Below are positions 36,066 through 43,894 of a DNA stretch of 64,000 bases, in pieces. Where the stretch lies: contig JAJEDJ010000053.1 of the NCBI GenBank assembly GCA_022821545.1, forward strand, positions 1 through 64,000, read 5' to 3'. Below the pieces are notes generated by a model. That model did not search any database and was not told the origin of the DNA. It saw nothing but the letters and a program-made list of their open reading frames with translations. The DNA is from Caldilineaceae bacterium (GTDB taxonomy: Bacteria; Chloroflexota; Anaerolineae; Caldilineales; Caldilineaceae). The position numbers and the translations under genes are program-made. The stretch's first letter is position 1; the number at the start of each line of letters is the position of its first letter.

Positions 36066-38690
36066 ATGAACGACAGAATCCTGCGTTTGGGGAAGACTCT
36101 GGCCAGCGGGCGAAGCCTGATACGGGGGAATCCACTGGCGGCCGGCGTTGTTTTCGCCATTGTCGTTTTGCTGCTTGCGCTGCTGGCGCTCTTACTGCGC
36201 GACGTCGATCAAGCCGCCTTGCCCACGCCCGACGGCAGGTCGACCGGTGTCTCGGCGCTGCAATCGGAGCCGGCGGCCAGTACGCCCACGGCCACCCCCT
36301 CCCCCAGCGCCAACGCGCAGGCGGTCAATGTCGATGCCGCAACTGTTCCTCCTACGGCGACAGGCAGCCCGCCACCGACGCTGACAGCGACCAGTGCGCC
36401 GACACTTTCACCGACGGCAACACCGACAGTCACACTAACGCCGACAGTCACGCTAACGCCGACGGCGACGGAAGTCTATGTGCCGATCAGTGTCTTTCCT
36501 TCGGAAATTGAGATAGGCGCGCCTGACAATGTGACAGGGCGCGTCGTTCTGTTCCCTGCCCGTCTGCGGGCCGGTCCCTCCACGCAGGATGACGTACTGG
36601 CGCGACTGGGCCAGGATGTCGAGGTCACTATAGGGGGCATCATCGCCAGCGGCACCTGGGTCCTGTTGAAAGTAACCGATCCGAGAACGGAGCTGGACGG
36701 TGAGGAAGGCTGGATGGCGGTCGAGCTACTGGAGCTCGACGGTGACCTTTCGACGTTGCTGAACTATACGGATGAGGGCATTCGCATCCGGCCGTTCGGC
36801 TCGCGTCCGCCCGGCATCGGGATCAAGGTGACGCCACAACCGACTGCGGCAGCCCGGCTGGCGACGGCCGCGTTTGCCGCCACCCCGACAGCGGCGCCCA
36901 CAGCGGCGCCCACAGTGACGGCAACGGCCGCGCCGACCGAAACTGAGACCCCGACGGCCGCACCGACTGCGACATCCACGCCAACACTGACGTCCACGGC
37001 GACGGCGACTCTTACGCCGACACCAGCGCCGACTGCTACGGACACGCCTACACCGACTGCGACATTCACTCCGACTGCGACGTTCATTCCCACTGCGACG
37101 TTCACTCCGATTGCAGCGTTCACTCCCACAGCAGTACCAACGTCGACGCCGACCGCCACACGCGATTCTTCGACGCAAGCGGAGGACTACATACCCACGG
37201 AACTATCCGCCGTCGTCCTGCAGCCGGCGGAGGCCCCCCCTCCGCAGACGGATGAATTTGCAGCGACGGTACTGGACGAGACCGACCCGGCCGGTCCCAC
37301 GGAACCGGTATCCGTTCGCACAGACAGCGGTGAAGTCCTGCTGTTGGACTTCGATCCGATTGAGGCACGAATTATGTTGTGGAGCGGAATCTTTGGGGCG
37401 TCCCGGGGAGAATGGCTGGACGCCGGCGCGGAATTCCTCTGGCCGGGTTCAAGGGTCTATGTGGACGGGCGCAAAGAAGAGGGTGGCAGCGTGGCTGTTT
37501 CCGGTATACGCGTGGTCGCTCCACCCGAGTTCCAGCGAGTAAGACGCATGGATGTGCCGACATTCGGCGCGGCCACCAGGAGCGGCAAGGCTGTTGCACT
37601 GATGGGAAGGCGCGGCGACCCCGGAATCTTCCTCCTGCACCAGGATGGAGTGGTGACCGTTGTGCGGGAAAACGGGCAGAGTGTGCTGCCTGTTTACGAG
37701 GGGGCCGAGGGATTCGTGATCCCGGATGCCAACGCGCCTTCGGACCAAAACGGTTTCCTCTACGTGCGCGGGGATGGAATTGGACTGTCCTTCAGGGCCT
37801 ATCCCTTTTTCGGCGTGAGGGGAATCGTATCAGACGAGCGCGGCGATATCTGGTGGATCGAGGCGCCGCAGGTGGGGCTGGCTCAATGGCGGCTGTGGCA
37901 CTACAACAGTCAGGATGGCGAAATTGTTCTGCGGGTGCAGGCTCCTACCTCTCTGTTGGGTGGGGGGGCCAACACGCCAATTCAGCCGACGCTGATCGCG
38001 GCCCTGGCCGGCGCCGGAGACCTGCGATCGTTCGTAATTGATACTGCCAATCCGGATGCAGGGCGTCAGTATACCGGTCTGTACCGCGTCGATTTGAATG
38101 CAGAAGAAGAGATCGAAGTCAATCGACTGGCGCCCGAGGGCATCTATCGCGGGCCATTCCAGCTCAGCCCCGGCAACCGCCGCCTGGCCCATCTGGCCTA
38201 TGATCCCCAGCATCCGAGCCTGACGGTCGGCTTTGTCCGCCCCGCCAACCAACTGTGGGTGCGGGAAATGGCTCCCAACGGTGCGGGAGCCCGCGGCCGT
38301 TTGAGCGCTCAAACGCAGACAAGATTCGAATTTTTCGCGCCGCAGCTGGCCTGGCGGGACGACGACCGGATTCTCCTTGCCCGCAGCCGTTTTTCACCCC
38401 AGGGCGTCTTTTCGCTGGAGATATTCGGTATCACTCAAGTGGACCTGCGGGAGACGGGTTCGGCAGGCCGTTCTTCCTATCTTTACCCGCTGGGCGACGT
38501 GGTCGGGGACTACGCCGCCTGCGTCGACGGCTCGGTCCTGATCACCGTGAGGTCGGGCAACCGGGTTCCGCGGCTGGAGGAATGGACAGGTGAAGGGCGG
38601 CCCGAGGTGCGAGGCCAGCTGCCGGGATACTATGACCGCATCTTCCTCTGCTGGCAGCGCTACTCCGGTCCCGTTCGGATTCGTCGATGA
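36066..38690 (+). CDS. Unknown membrane-anchored surface protein with SH3-like and propeller-like parts
   Basis: 874 residues of unknown function. One membrane helix (about 24-46) is followed by a Thr/Pro linker (60-130), an SH3-like domain (about 140-240; VVLFPARLRAGPSTQDDVLARLG, GTWVLLKV, GEEGWMAVELL), a second long Pro/Thr/Ala linker (about 255-380) and a 490-residue C-terminal region that looks like a beta-propeller (FQLSPGNRRLAHLAYDPQHP, APQLAWRDDDRILLARSRF). The topology puts nearly all of it outside the cell. The N-terminal half is repetitive DNA; the propeller part has ordinary codon use. It overlaps the next start (ATGATG). Confidence 0.6.
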   Translation: MNDRILRLGKTLASGRSLIRGNPLAAGVVFAIVVLLLALLALLLRDVDQAALPTPDGRSTGVSALQSEPAASTPTATPSPSANAQAVNVDAATVPPTATGSPPPTLTATSAPTLSPTATPTVTLTPTVTLTPTATEVYVPISVFPSEIEIGAPDNVTGRVVLFPARLRAGPSTQDDVLARLGQDVEVTIGGIIASGTWVLLKVTDPRTELDGEEGWMAVELLELDGDLSTLLNYTDEGIRIRPFGSRPPGIGIKVTPQPTAAARLATAAFAATPTAAPTAAPTVTATAAPTETETPTAAPTATSTPTLTSTATATLTPTPAPTATDTPTPTATFTPTATFIPTATFTPIAAFTPTAVPTSTPTATRDSSTQAEDYIPTELSAVVLQPAEAPPPQTDEFAATVLDETDPAGPTEPVSVRTDSGEVLLLDFDPIEARIMLWSGIFGASRGEWLDAGAEFLWPGSRVYVDGRKEEGGSVAVSGIRVVAPPEFQRVRRMDVPTFGAATRSGKAVALMGRRGDPGIFLLHQDGVVTVVRENGQSVLPVYEGAEGFVIPDANAPSDQNGFLYVRGDGIGLSFRAYPFFGVRGIVSDERGDIWWIEAPQVGLAQWRLWHYNSQDGEIVLRVQAPTSLLGGGANTPIQPTLIAALAGAGDLRSFVIDTANPDAGRQYTGLYRVDLNAEEEIEVNRLAPEGIYRGPFQLSPGNRRLAHLAYDPQHPSLTVGFVRPANQLWVREMAPNGAGARGRLSAQTQTRFEFFAPQLAWRDDDRILLARSRFSPQGVFSLEIFGITQVDLRETGSAGRSSYLYPLGDVVGDYAACVDGSVLITVRSGNRVPRLEEWTGEGRPEVRGQLPGYYDRIFLCWQRYSGPVRIRR
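37053..37124 (+). repeat. Four tandem 18-bp repeats coding P-T-A-T-F-T
   Basis: Four 18-bp units related to CCGACTGCGACGTTCACT follow each other without gaps inside the Thr/Pro linker. The preceding 150 bases also consist of shorter ACN-CCN repeats. Recent expansion is likely because the units are still nearly identical at the DNA level. Confidence 0.85.
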
Positions 38691-39493
38691 TGCGCGGTCA
38701 GTGGCCGGCAGCAGCGGCAATTCGGCCTGAAGGCTGGATACATTTCGCCGGCGCCACTCATCTGGTCCTGGGGATTGCCGGCGTCGTTTTGGGCGCCTTG
38801 CTGGTGATCTGGTGGAGCCAGCAAACGGGCCGTTGGTACGCGGTCTTTGCCGGCACGCTTCTGTTGAGCATGCTGTTGAACGTGGGGGCCTTTTACGTAT
38901 TCGTCGTCCCACCTCACAGCGCGGGATGCTTTGACCTCTGCCCCGGCCTTCTCGGTTTCCCCCTCCCCTTCGGCACACTTTCTTCCGCAGGAACGGTTCA
39001 GATCTATATCGGCGATTTTCTCCTGAACCTGCTGCTGCTGTGGCTGCTGTTGTTCGGGAGTGTGGTCGTCTGGCGAATTCTGAGCGAGGCGATCCAGCTC
39101 CGAGAGAGGGGCGTTCGTTTTCGGCTGCTGTCTTTTGTGACGTTCGTCCTGCTGTCCTGGGGTCTACTGCCCCGCTACTTCAGCCCCCCAGCGGCCGATG
39201 TAACAGGCGATGAATTGCGTCTTTCGGTCAATGCCCGTCGCGCCGCGGAATCAACCTACGGAGTAACCGGACTGTGGGTCCACCGCCTGGCGCTGGAGGA
39301 CATTCGTTACGTTCCGGTGGAGGCACCTGACATCTTCGGCGACGTCGATAAGCCGCAGGCACAGGTCTGCCTGCGGGGGTATACATACTTTTATCTTCCC
39401 TGGCGACGCTACCGGGTGAGACTCGACCAGACAGGCGTCACTCCTCTGAATTTTGAGGAGCTGTCTTTGACCGGAAGCTGCTGGCTGCCCTGA
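38687..39493 (+). CDS. Unknown multi-pass membrane protein
   Basis: 268 residues, no family recognised. Four hydrophobic segments lie at about residues 22-42, 50-75, 108-132 and 143-163 (HLVLGIAGVVLGALLVIWW, LLLSMLLNVGAFYVFVV, FLLNLLLLWLLLFGSVVVW and LLSFVTFVLLSWGLL). A soluble C-terminal part of about 100 residues with two cysteines follows. The start overlaps the stop of the preceding gene, so it is translated with that surface protein and may anchor or export it. No catalytic motif is visible. Confidence 0.55.
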   Translation: MMRGQWPAAAAIRPEGWIHFAGATHLVLGIAGVVLGALLVIWWSQQTGRWYAVFAGTLLLSMLLNVGAFYVFVVPPHSAGCFDLCPGLLGFPLPFGTLSSAGTVQIYIGDFLLNLLLLWLLLFGSVVVWRILSEAIQLRERGVRFRLLSFVTFVLLSWGLLPRYFSPPAADVTGDELRLSVNARRAAESTYGVTGLWVHRLALEDIRYVPVEAPDIFGDVDKPQAQVCLRGYTYFYLPWRRYRVRLDQTGVTPLNFEELSLTGSCWLP

Positions 39494-39542
39494 AGGCCGG
39501 CGGCCAGCGAATGCGCTGACCACCGGCGACTGGGCGCTGAAC

Positions 39543-40841
39543 TTAGCTCGGGGTGTAAAGCTCGGTAGCCGGGAAGAAGGCCGCCCAGGCAAACCAGAAG
39601 TGATCGAAGTGGAGGATCGGGGTCAACTTTTCTCCGGCCAGGGGACCTTCGACGGCCTCTCCCAGAATGTCCCAGACGCTGCCTGTTTCGGCGTCACTGA
39701 AAGTGCCGTCCTCGTTGGGAGAAAAGGTCAGGAGCTGATCCCCGAATTGGCGTTCGTAGACTGCTACGGCGCCGATGTCGCGGCCCCGGCTGATCAGGGA
39801 ACTATCCAGCGCGCTGGCCAGCCCCGCTTTGTGGAAAATCGCAAGCTCAACCCCACCGAAGAAGTCATGAACCACTCCGGCCTCCTCCAGCGCCTGGAAG
39901 GGATAGGCGATGGCCTCCGTCTCGGTCGTCAGACCAAGAACACGCTCGGCCGGCGCCAGGCGGGAATCCGGTGTACCCTGGAAGAGGAAGGGCCGGGATG
40001 TGCTGTCGTAGCCCACATACGGGTTGTATCCGTAGTTGCGGGGCATGTTCGGCCGGGCCAGCACTTCTCCATCGGGATGGGCGTCTTTGAAATCCTTCCA
40101 GGAGAGGACCTGGCTGGTGAGGAAATTCAACTGCTGGCCGGCATACTTGCCGACGATGCCTTCGCCCGTGAACTGTTGCCACCAGGTTTCGGTCTGACGG
40201 TCGTACATGATCAGATCGCTGTTGCGCAGGCGCCCGGTCGTGCCGAAATCGAGGACCTGGCCGTCAAAGTTGCGGTCAAAGACGATGCTGGCATTGCACA
40301 GCGGGCAGAAAGTGATCGAGACCGGCTGGCCGTCGACTTCATCGTTCACGATTTCATGCCAGATCAGGATGCTGAGAGGGTAGGCGCGTGACAGGTCGCC
40401 GTGGCTGAACAGGATCACCGGGTCCACGTCCTCCAGCCACTCATCCCCGGCAGCCAGGGACTCAAACGAGGGGCTGTCGACCGCCGGAATACCGTCCTTG
40501 GGCGGGCCGCCGGAAAGGATCGAGTCCCACTCCACAGTCCTTCGTGAAAAGTCGGTCGAGAATCCGCGCGTGCGGAACGGAGGGGGAACACCGTCGGTGA
40601 TCAGTTCTCCGCTCAGTTGCGGCACGCCGGCGCTGACGCTGGCGGTCGCCTGCGCGCCGGTGTCGCTGCTGCCGCCGCCGTCGTCGTCGGTACCGGCCGT
40701 CATTGCCTCGCTACTGTCGGATTCCGCCGCTGCCGCGGGCGGCGCCGGCGCTTCTTCCGATGCGATCGGAACGCAGGCCAGCAGAATGATCGCAGCGATC
40801 ATGAGCAGGCCGCCCAACTGAATCCATCTATTCCTCAACAT
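39543..40841 (-). CDS. DUF3179-domain lipoprotein
   Basis: A predicted lipoprotein (432 aa) of the DUF3179 family, function unknown. The start ATG at 40841 (MLRNRWIQLG) gives a normal signal and lipobox (IILLAC); an in-frame codon 81 bp upstream would add a non-signal extension. An Ala/Ser/Asp linker (about 28-75) leads to the family core: PVILFSHGDLSRAYPLSILIWHEIVND, PVSITFCPLCNASIVFDR (CPLC motif), DFGTTGRLRNSDLIMYDRQTETWWQQFTGEGIVG. The conserved CPLC with nearby His and Asp suggests metal or redox chemistry; this is inference. Confidence 0.85.
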   Translation of the reverse strand: MLRNRWIQLGGLLMIAAIILLACVPIASEEAPAPPAAAAESDSSEAMTAGTDDDGGGSSDTGAQATASVSAGVPQLSGELITDGVPPPFRTRGFSTDFSRRTVEWDSILSGGPPKDGIPAVDSPSFESLAAGDEWLEDVDPVILFSHGDLSRAYPLSILIWHEIVNDEVDGQPVSITFCPLCNASIVFDRNFDGQVLDFGTTGRLRNSDLIMYDRQTETWWQQFTGEGIVGKYAGQQLNFLTSQVLSWKDFKDAHPDGEVLARPNMPRNYGYNPYVGYDSTSRPFLFQGTPDSRLAPAERVLGLTTETEAIAYPFQALEEAGVVHDFFGGVELAIFHKAGLASALDSSLISRGRDIGAVAVYERQFGDQLLTFSPNEDGTFSDAETGSVWDILGEAVEGPLAGEKLTPILHFDHFWFAWAAFFPATELYTPS

Positions 40842-41088
40842 AGGATACCCCCTTCGGGTGAAAGCACTGGTCGTCTGTTGTTGGCTAATCGTGAACACCA
40901 GATCCGCCGCGCACCAAGGCATTACATTTGCATCTTCACCTGGTCTGTAGACGAATCGCCAACTTTACATACGACAATTATGCCGCAGAAGGCGTCATGG
41001 GGCTGTAGTGTGGCTTACGCGGAACTGCAGTTTTCAGTTTTTGGTTTTTAGTTGGAACTGCGGCGGTTAAGCGGGCAGGGTTGGATGG

Positions 41089-41350
41089 ATGTTCTGCGGG
41101 GGAGGTAGGAGAGGATACGAGAGGATACGAGAGATCCGGGGGAAATTGGGGGGCGTGGCGGGTCGGGTGGACGTTCTGCGGGGGATGTAGGAGAGGATAC
41201 AAGAAAGGGCGAGAGAATACGAGAGGATGCGAGAGATCCGGGGGAGATTGGGGGGTGGCGGGTTGGGTGGACGTTTTGCGGGGGATGTAGGAGAGGATAC
41301 AAGAGAGGGCGAGAGAATACGAGAGAACACGAGAGATCCGGGGGAAGGGG
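41089..41350. repeat. Purine-rich minisatellite, periods 82 and 100 bp
   Basis: Three units begin at 41089, 41171 and 41271 with ATGTTCTGCG or ACGTTYTGCG. The second and third are exactly 100 bp apart; the first is 82 bp and lacks an internal 18-bp block. Units are almost pure G and A on the plus strand, with runs such as ATCCGGGGGA and TTGGGGGG and inner GAGAGGATAC sub-repeats. This fills most of the 679-bp gap 40842-41520. The remaining 5' part (40842-41088) shows no gene. Confidence 0.9.
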
Positions 41351-41437
41351 GGTGACCGCGGCTTGATGTCTTCCAGAGGTGTATGAAGTTCGTTCCGATT
41401 TTGGGATGCACCCAAATTGAGAAACTGAAACCGGGTA

Positions 41438-41466
41438 TTGACATATAGGAACAGGTGTGCTATATT
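41438..41466 (+). promoter_or_regulatory. Near-consensus sigma70-type promoter of the 54-residue membrane peptide
   Basis: TTGACA at 41438-41443 is perfect and TATATT at 41461-41466 matches five of six positions, with exactly 17 bp between. It is among the best promoter matches in the window. Transcription would start near 41473, about 48 nt before the small gene. Confidence 0.85.
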
Positions 41467-41520
41467 GTGTATGTAGCGTGAAATCCAGCTAAACGGGCAG
41501 GTTATCAGAGAGGAAAAGTC

Positions 41521-41685
41521 ATGGCGAAGGACATCAAGAGGATGACGCGGATCGAATTGGAATCTGAACTAGCTGCGGAGCGGGCTGCGACGCGGCGGAG
41601 CAACACGATCATCCTGATGATGGCGCTGCTGGCTGCGCTGGGCTTCATGCTGATGGCGGGTACAGTCGCGCCGATCACCGGCTGA
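41521..41685 (+). CDS. 54-residue single-pass membrane peptide
   Basis: A small gene with all the signals of a real one: a near-consensus promoter at 41438-41466, AGAGG about 9 bases before the ATG, and an uninterrupted frame to TGA. The product begins with a charged amphipathic stretch (MAKDIKRMTRIELESELAAE, then RAATRRSN) and ends with one hydrophobic helix (residues about 29-50, TIILMMALLAALGFMLMAG). This is the typical layout of small regulatory or toxin-like membrane peptides. No family recognised. It is too short for most gene callers. Confidence 0.72.
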   Translation: MAKDIKRMTRIELESELAAERAATRRSNTIILMMALLAALGFMLMAGTVAPITG

Positions 41686-41801
41686 GGCAGGTGCCGCCTA
41701 GTTGGCGCGCGATGGCCGACATGCCTGCTACACATCCAGGGCGTGTTTTCATGTCTGCCAAGGCCTTCCGCGGCAGAGCGGGTGACACCCGATATGCTGG
41801 T

Positions 41802-42203
41802 TCAATCCTCTTCGCCGGCCTCAATCGGCTGGTGGAAGTAGTAGCAGAGCCCATCCGGGGCGATTACGAAGAAGACCTGTAACTTCTGCCCATCGTTCTC
41901 GTCCACACGCCAGTTTCCGATCTCGACCCCCTTGTCCTCCACCTCCTGACGCGCCCTGTGGATGTCGGTTACCAGAATGGCTGCGCCGTCGTTAGAGGCA
42001 TCACCGCCGTTAACGGCGAACCCGATGCGAACGCCGTCGCGCTCAAGGATGACCGCCGGCACAGGGTCATCACGCCGTTCGACCTCTTTGAGTCCAAACA
42101 CGTCCTGGTACCACTTGGAAGCTTGATCGATGTCTTCCACCGGCAGCGCCAAGACGTCGTCCGCATAGGGAAAAGCAGCTTCAAACAGCTTGTTCGAGTT
42201 CAT
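41802..42203 (-). CDS. VOC (glyoxalase/dioxygenase-like) family protein
   Basis: A 133-residue single vicinal-oxygen-chelate module. The pattern is LALPVEDIDQASKWYQDVFGLKEVER at the start and a conserved end (FFVIAPDGLCYYFHQP), with the beta-alpha-beta-beta-beta spacing. Metal-ligand positions typical of glyoxalase I are not all visible: the first ligand position is occupied by Ala-Leu-Pro instead of His. It may therefore be a binding or resistance-type member rather than an enzyme. Substrate unknown. Confidence 0.82.
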   Translation of the reverse strand: MNSNKLFEAAFPYADDVLALPVEDIDQASKWYQDVFGLKEVERRDDPVPAVILERDGVRIGFAVNGGDASNDGAAILVTDIHRARQEVEDKGVEIGNWRVDENDGQKLQVFFVIAPDGLCYYFHQPIEAGEED

Positions 42204-42290
42204 AGTCCTTTCTCCTAAGTGGGCGAGAGTCGAGTTGGAGAGTGGAAAGGCATGTACGGGGCGAGGCCGATCACTGAAAGCAGTCCAGAT

Positions 42291-42326
42291 ACAACAAAAC
42301 CCCGAAGGGCAGGTTCTGTCGGGGTT
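42291..42326 (-). terminator. Terminator of tRNA-Asn
   Basis: On the minus strand AACCCCG pairs with CGGGGTT around a loop of about 14 nt and is followed by TTTTGTTGT. It lies 47 bp downstream of the tRNA 3' end, a normal place for it. Confidence 0.75.
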
Positions 42327-42372
42327 GCGCGCGCAGTTCAGGGTTGCCAGGGCCGGTGGACGGGAATTCAGG

Positions 42373-42446
<74 letters not shown>

Positions 42447-42517
42447 CAGTTTCGGTCTTCGATGGCCGCCCCCGACAGCGCGGATGGGTGTAGCGAGCAT
42501 CGAGACAACAAGTAGGC

Positions 42518-42547
42518 AGTTTACCAATCCGAGGGGGCAGGTGTCAA
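42518..42547 (-). promoter_or_regulatory. Promoter of tRNA-Asn
   Basis: On the minus strand TTGACA (42542-42547) and TAAACT (42518-42523) are spaced by 18 bp. Start would be near 42511, about 65 nt before the mature tRNA, so the tRNA has its own promoter downstream of rpoD. Confidence 0.75.
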
Positions 42548-42584
42548 AATTTCGACCTGGCCGAAACTGTTCCAAAGCAGATCA

Positions 42585-43871
42585 TCAGCCCAGATAGTCG
42601 CGCAACTTTCGACTCTGCAGAGGATGGCGCAGTTTGCGCAGTGCCCTTGCCTCGATTTGACGCACACGTTCGCGGGTGATATTGAACTCTTTACCCACAT
42701 CCTCCAGAGTCTGGCTGGTGCCGTCCTCCAGACCGAAGCGCATACTGAGCACTCTGCGTTCCCGTTCGGGCAGGTCATTCAGAATTTCGCTCATCTGCTC
42801 CTGAAGCAAGCTGCGGCTGGCGGAATCCACAGGAGCGGGAATACTCTCGTCTTCGATAAAGTCGCCCAGGAAGCTGTTTTCTTCGGCGCCGACCGGCATA
42901 TCCAGGCTGATAGGCTCCCGGCTGAGACGCTGAATGCGCTGCACCTTGGACACAGCCTGGTCGAGAATGGCCTTGAGATCACCCGTGATCGGCTGTTCGT
43001 CTTCCCATGCCTGGCGTACCTCTTCGGCCACGTCCGGTTCCAGATAGCCCATTTCCAGCGCAATCTTTTCCGGGGTGGGCTCCCCGCCTTTCAACTCCTG
43101 TTGCAGTTCTCTTTCGGTGCGCATCTGGCGATTGATGGTTTCGACCATATGCACGGGAATGCGAATCGTGCGCGCCTGATAAGCGATGGCGCGGCTGATG
43201 GCTTGCCGGATCCACCAGGTCGCGTAGGTGCTGAATTTGAAGCCCAGCGTGTGGTCGAACTTTTCGACCGCGCGCAGGAGACCGACATTGCCCTCCTGGA
43301 TGAGATCCTGAAAGTTCAGACCGCGGCCAATGTAGCGTTTGGCGACGCTGACGACCAGCCGCAGATTGCTCTGGGCAAGCAGGCCCTGCGCCTTCTTGCC
43401 ATCCGCAATCATTGCTTTCAGTTCTGCGGTATCTTCCGGGGAGAGTTCCGCAGCCGGCTGATCGCCGGCGTCAGGCGCCTGTTGGAGGCGCTCTTCGGCC
43501 TCCAAGCCGGTCCTGATTCGTTTGGCCAGAGCGGTCTGCTGTTCGGCGGTCAAGAGGTCATGGCGGCCGATTTCGCGCAGGTACATACGCATTGGGTCTA
43601 GGGACTGACCGACCTCCTGCACATCCTCGATGATTTTCTCCACCGGGATGTGCGTTTCCTTCTCAATCTCTTCTTCGAGCTTCAGATCGCGTTCGATTGA
43701 AGGGAGTGTTGTACTGTTACTCTGCTTTTGGCTTGTCTCCGGAAGCTGTTCCGTCTCTTTATGTGAAATTCCGGCCTGGGCGCTACGATCATCAGGCTGG
43801 CTGCCGGCACTTGGATCGTTGGTCGAGGCGCTGGCAGGCTTCGTCTTTGATGCACTGCGTTTGGGAGCCAT
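42585..43871 (-). CDS. rpoD: Principal RNA polymerase sigma factor RpoD/SigA
   Basis: Housekeeping sigma factor, 428 aa, short like Gram-positive SigA. Region 1.2 ([28 protein letters not shown]) is near 90-120. Region 2 follows: [37 protein letters not shown], then [18 protein letters not shown] (region 2.4, recognition of -10). Region 3 and region 4.2 are recognisable ([30 protein letters not shown]; recognition of -35). An Asp/Glu/Lys/Ser-rich N terminus replaces the long region 1.1. It follows dnaG by 23 bp, the classic dnaG-rpoD pair. Confidence 0.97.
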   Translation of the reverse strand: MAPKRSASKTKPASASTNDPSAGSQPDDRSAQAGISHKETEQLPETSQKQSNSTTLPSIERDLKLEEEIEKETHIPVEKIIEDVQEVGQSLDPMRMYLREIGRHDLLTAEQQTALAKRIRTGLEAEERLQQAPDAGDQPAAELSPEDTAELKAMIADGKKAQGLLAQSNLRLVVSVAKRYIGRGLNFQDLIQEGNVGLLRAVEKFDHTLGFKFSTYATWWIRQAISRAIAYQARTIRIPVHMVETINRQMRTERELQQELKGGEPTPEKIALEMGYLEPDVAEEVRQAWEDEQPITGDLKAILDQAVSKVQRIQRLSREPISLDMPVGAEENSFLGDFIEDESIPAPVDSASRSLLQEQMSEILNDLPERERRVLSMRFGLEDGTSQTLEDVGKEFNITRERVRQIEARALRKLRHPLQSRKLRDYLG

Positions 43872-43894
43872 GTTTCCACCTGTTTTGGGGGACC

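Noticed and set aside
41048-41444. Proline/serine-rich open frames on the minus strand
   Set aside because: They are produced by the purine-rich minisatellite and have no start signals.
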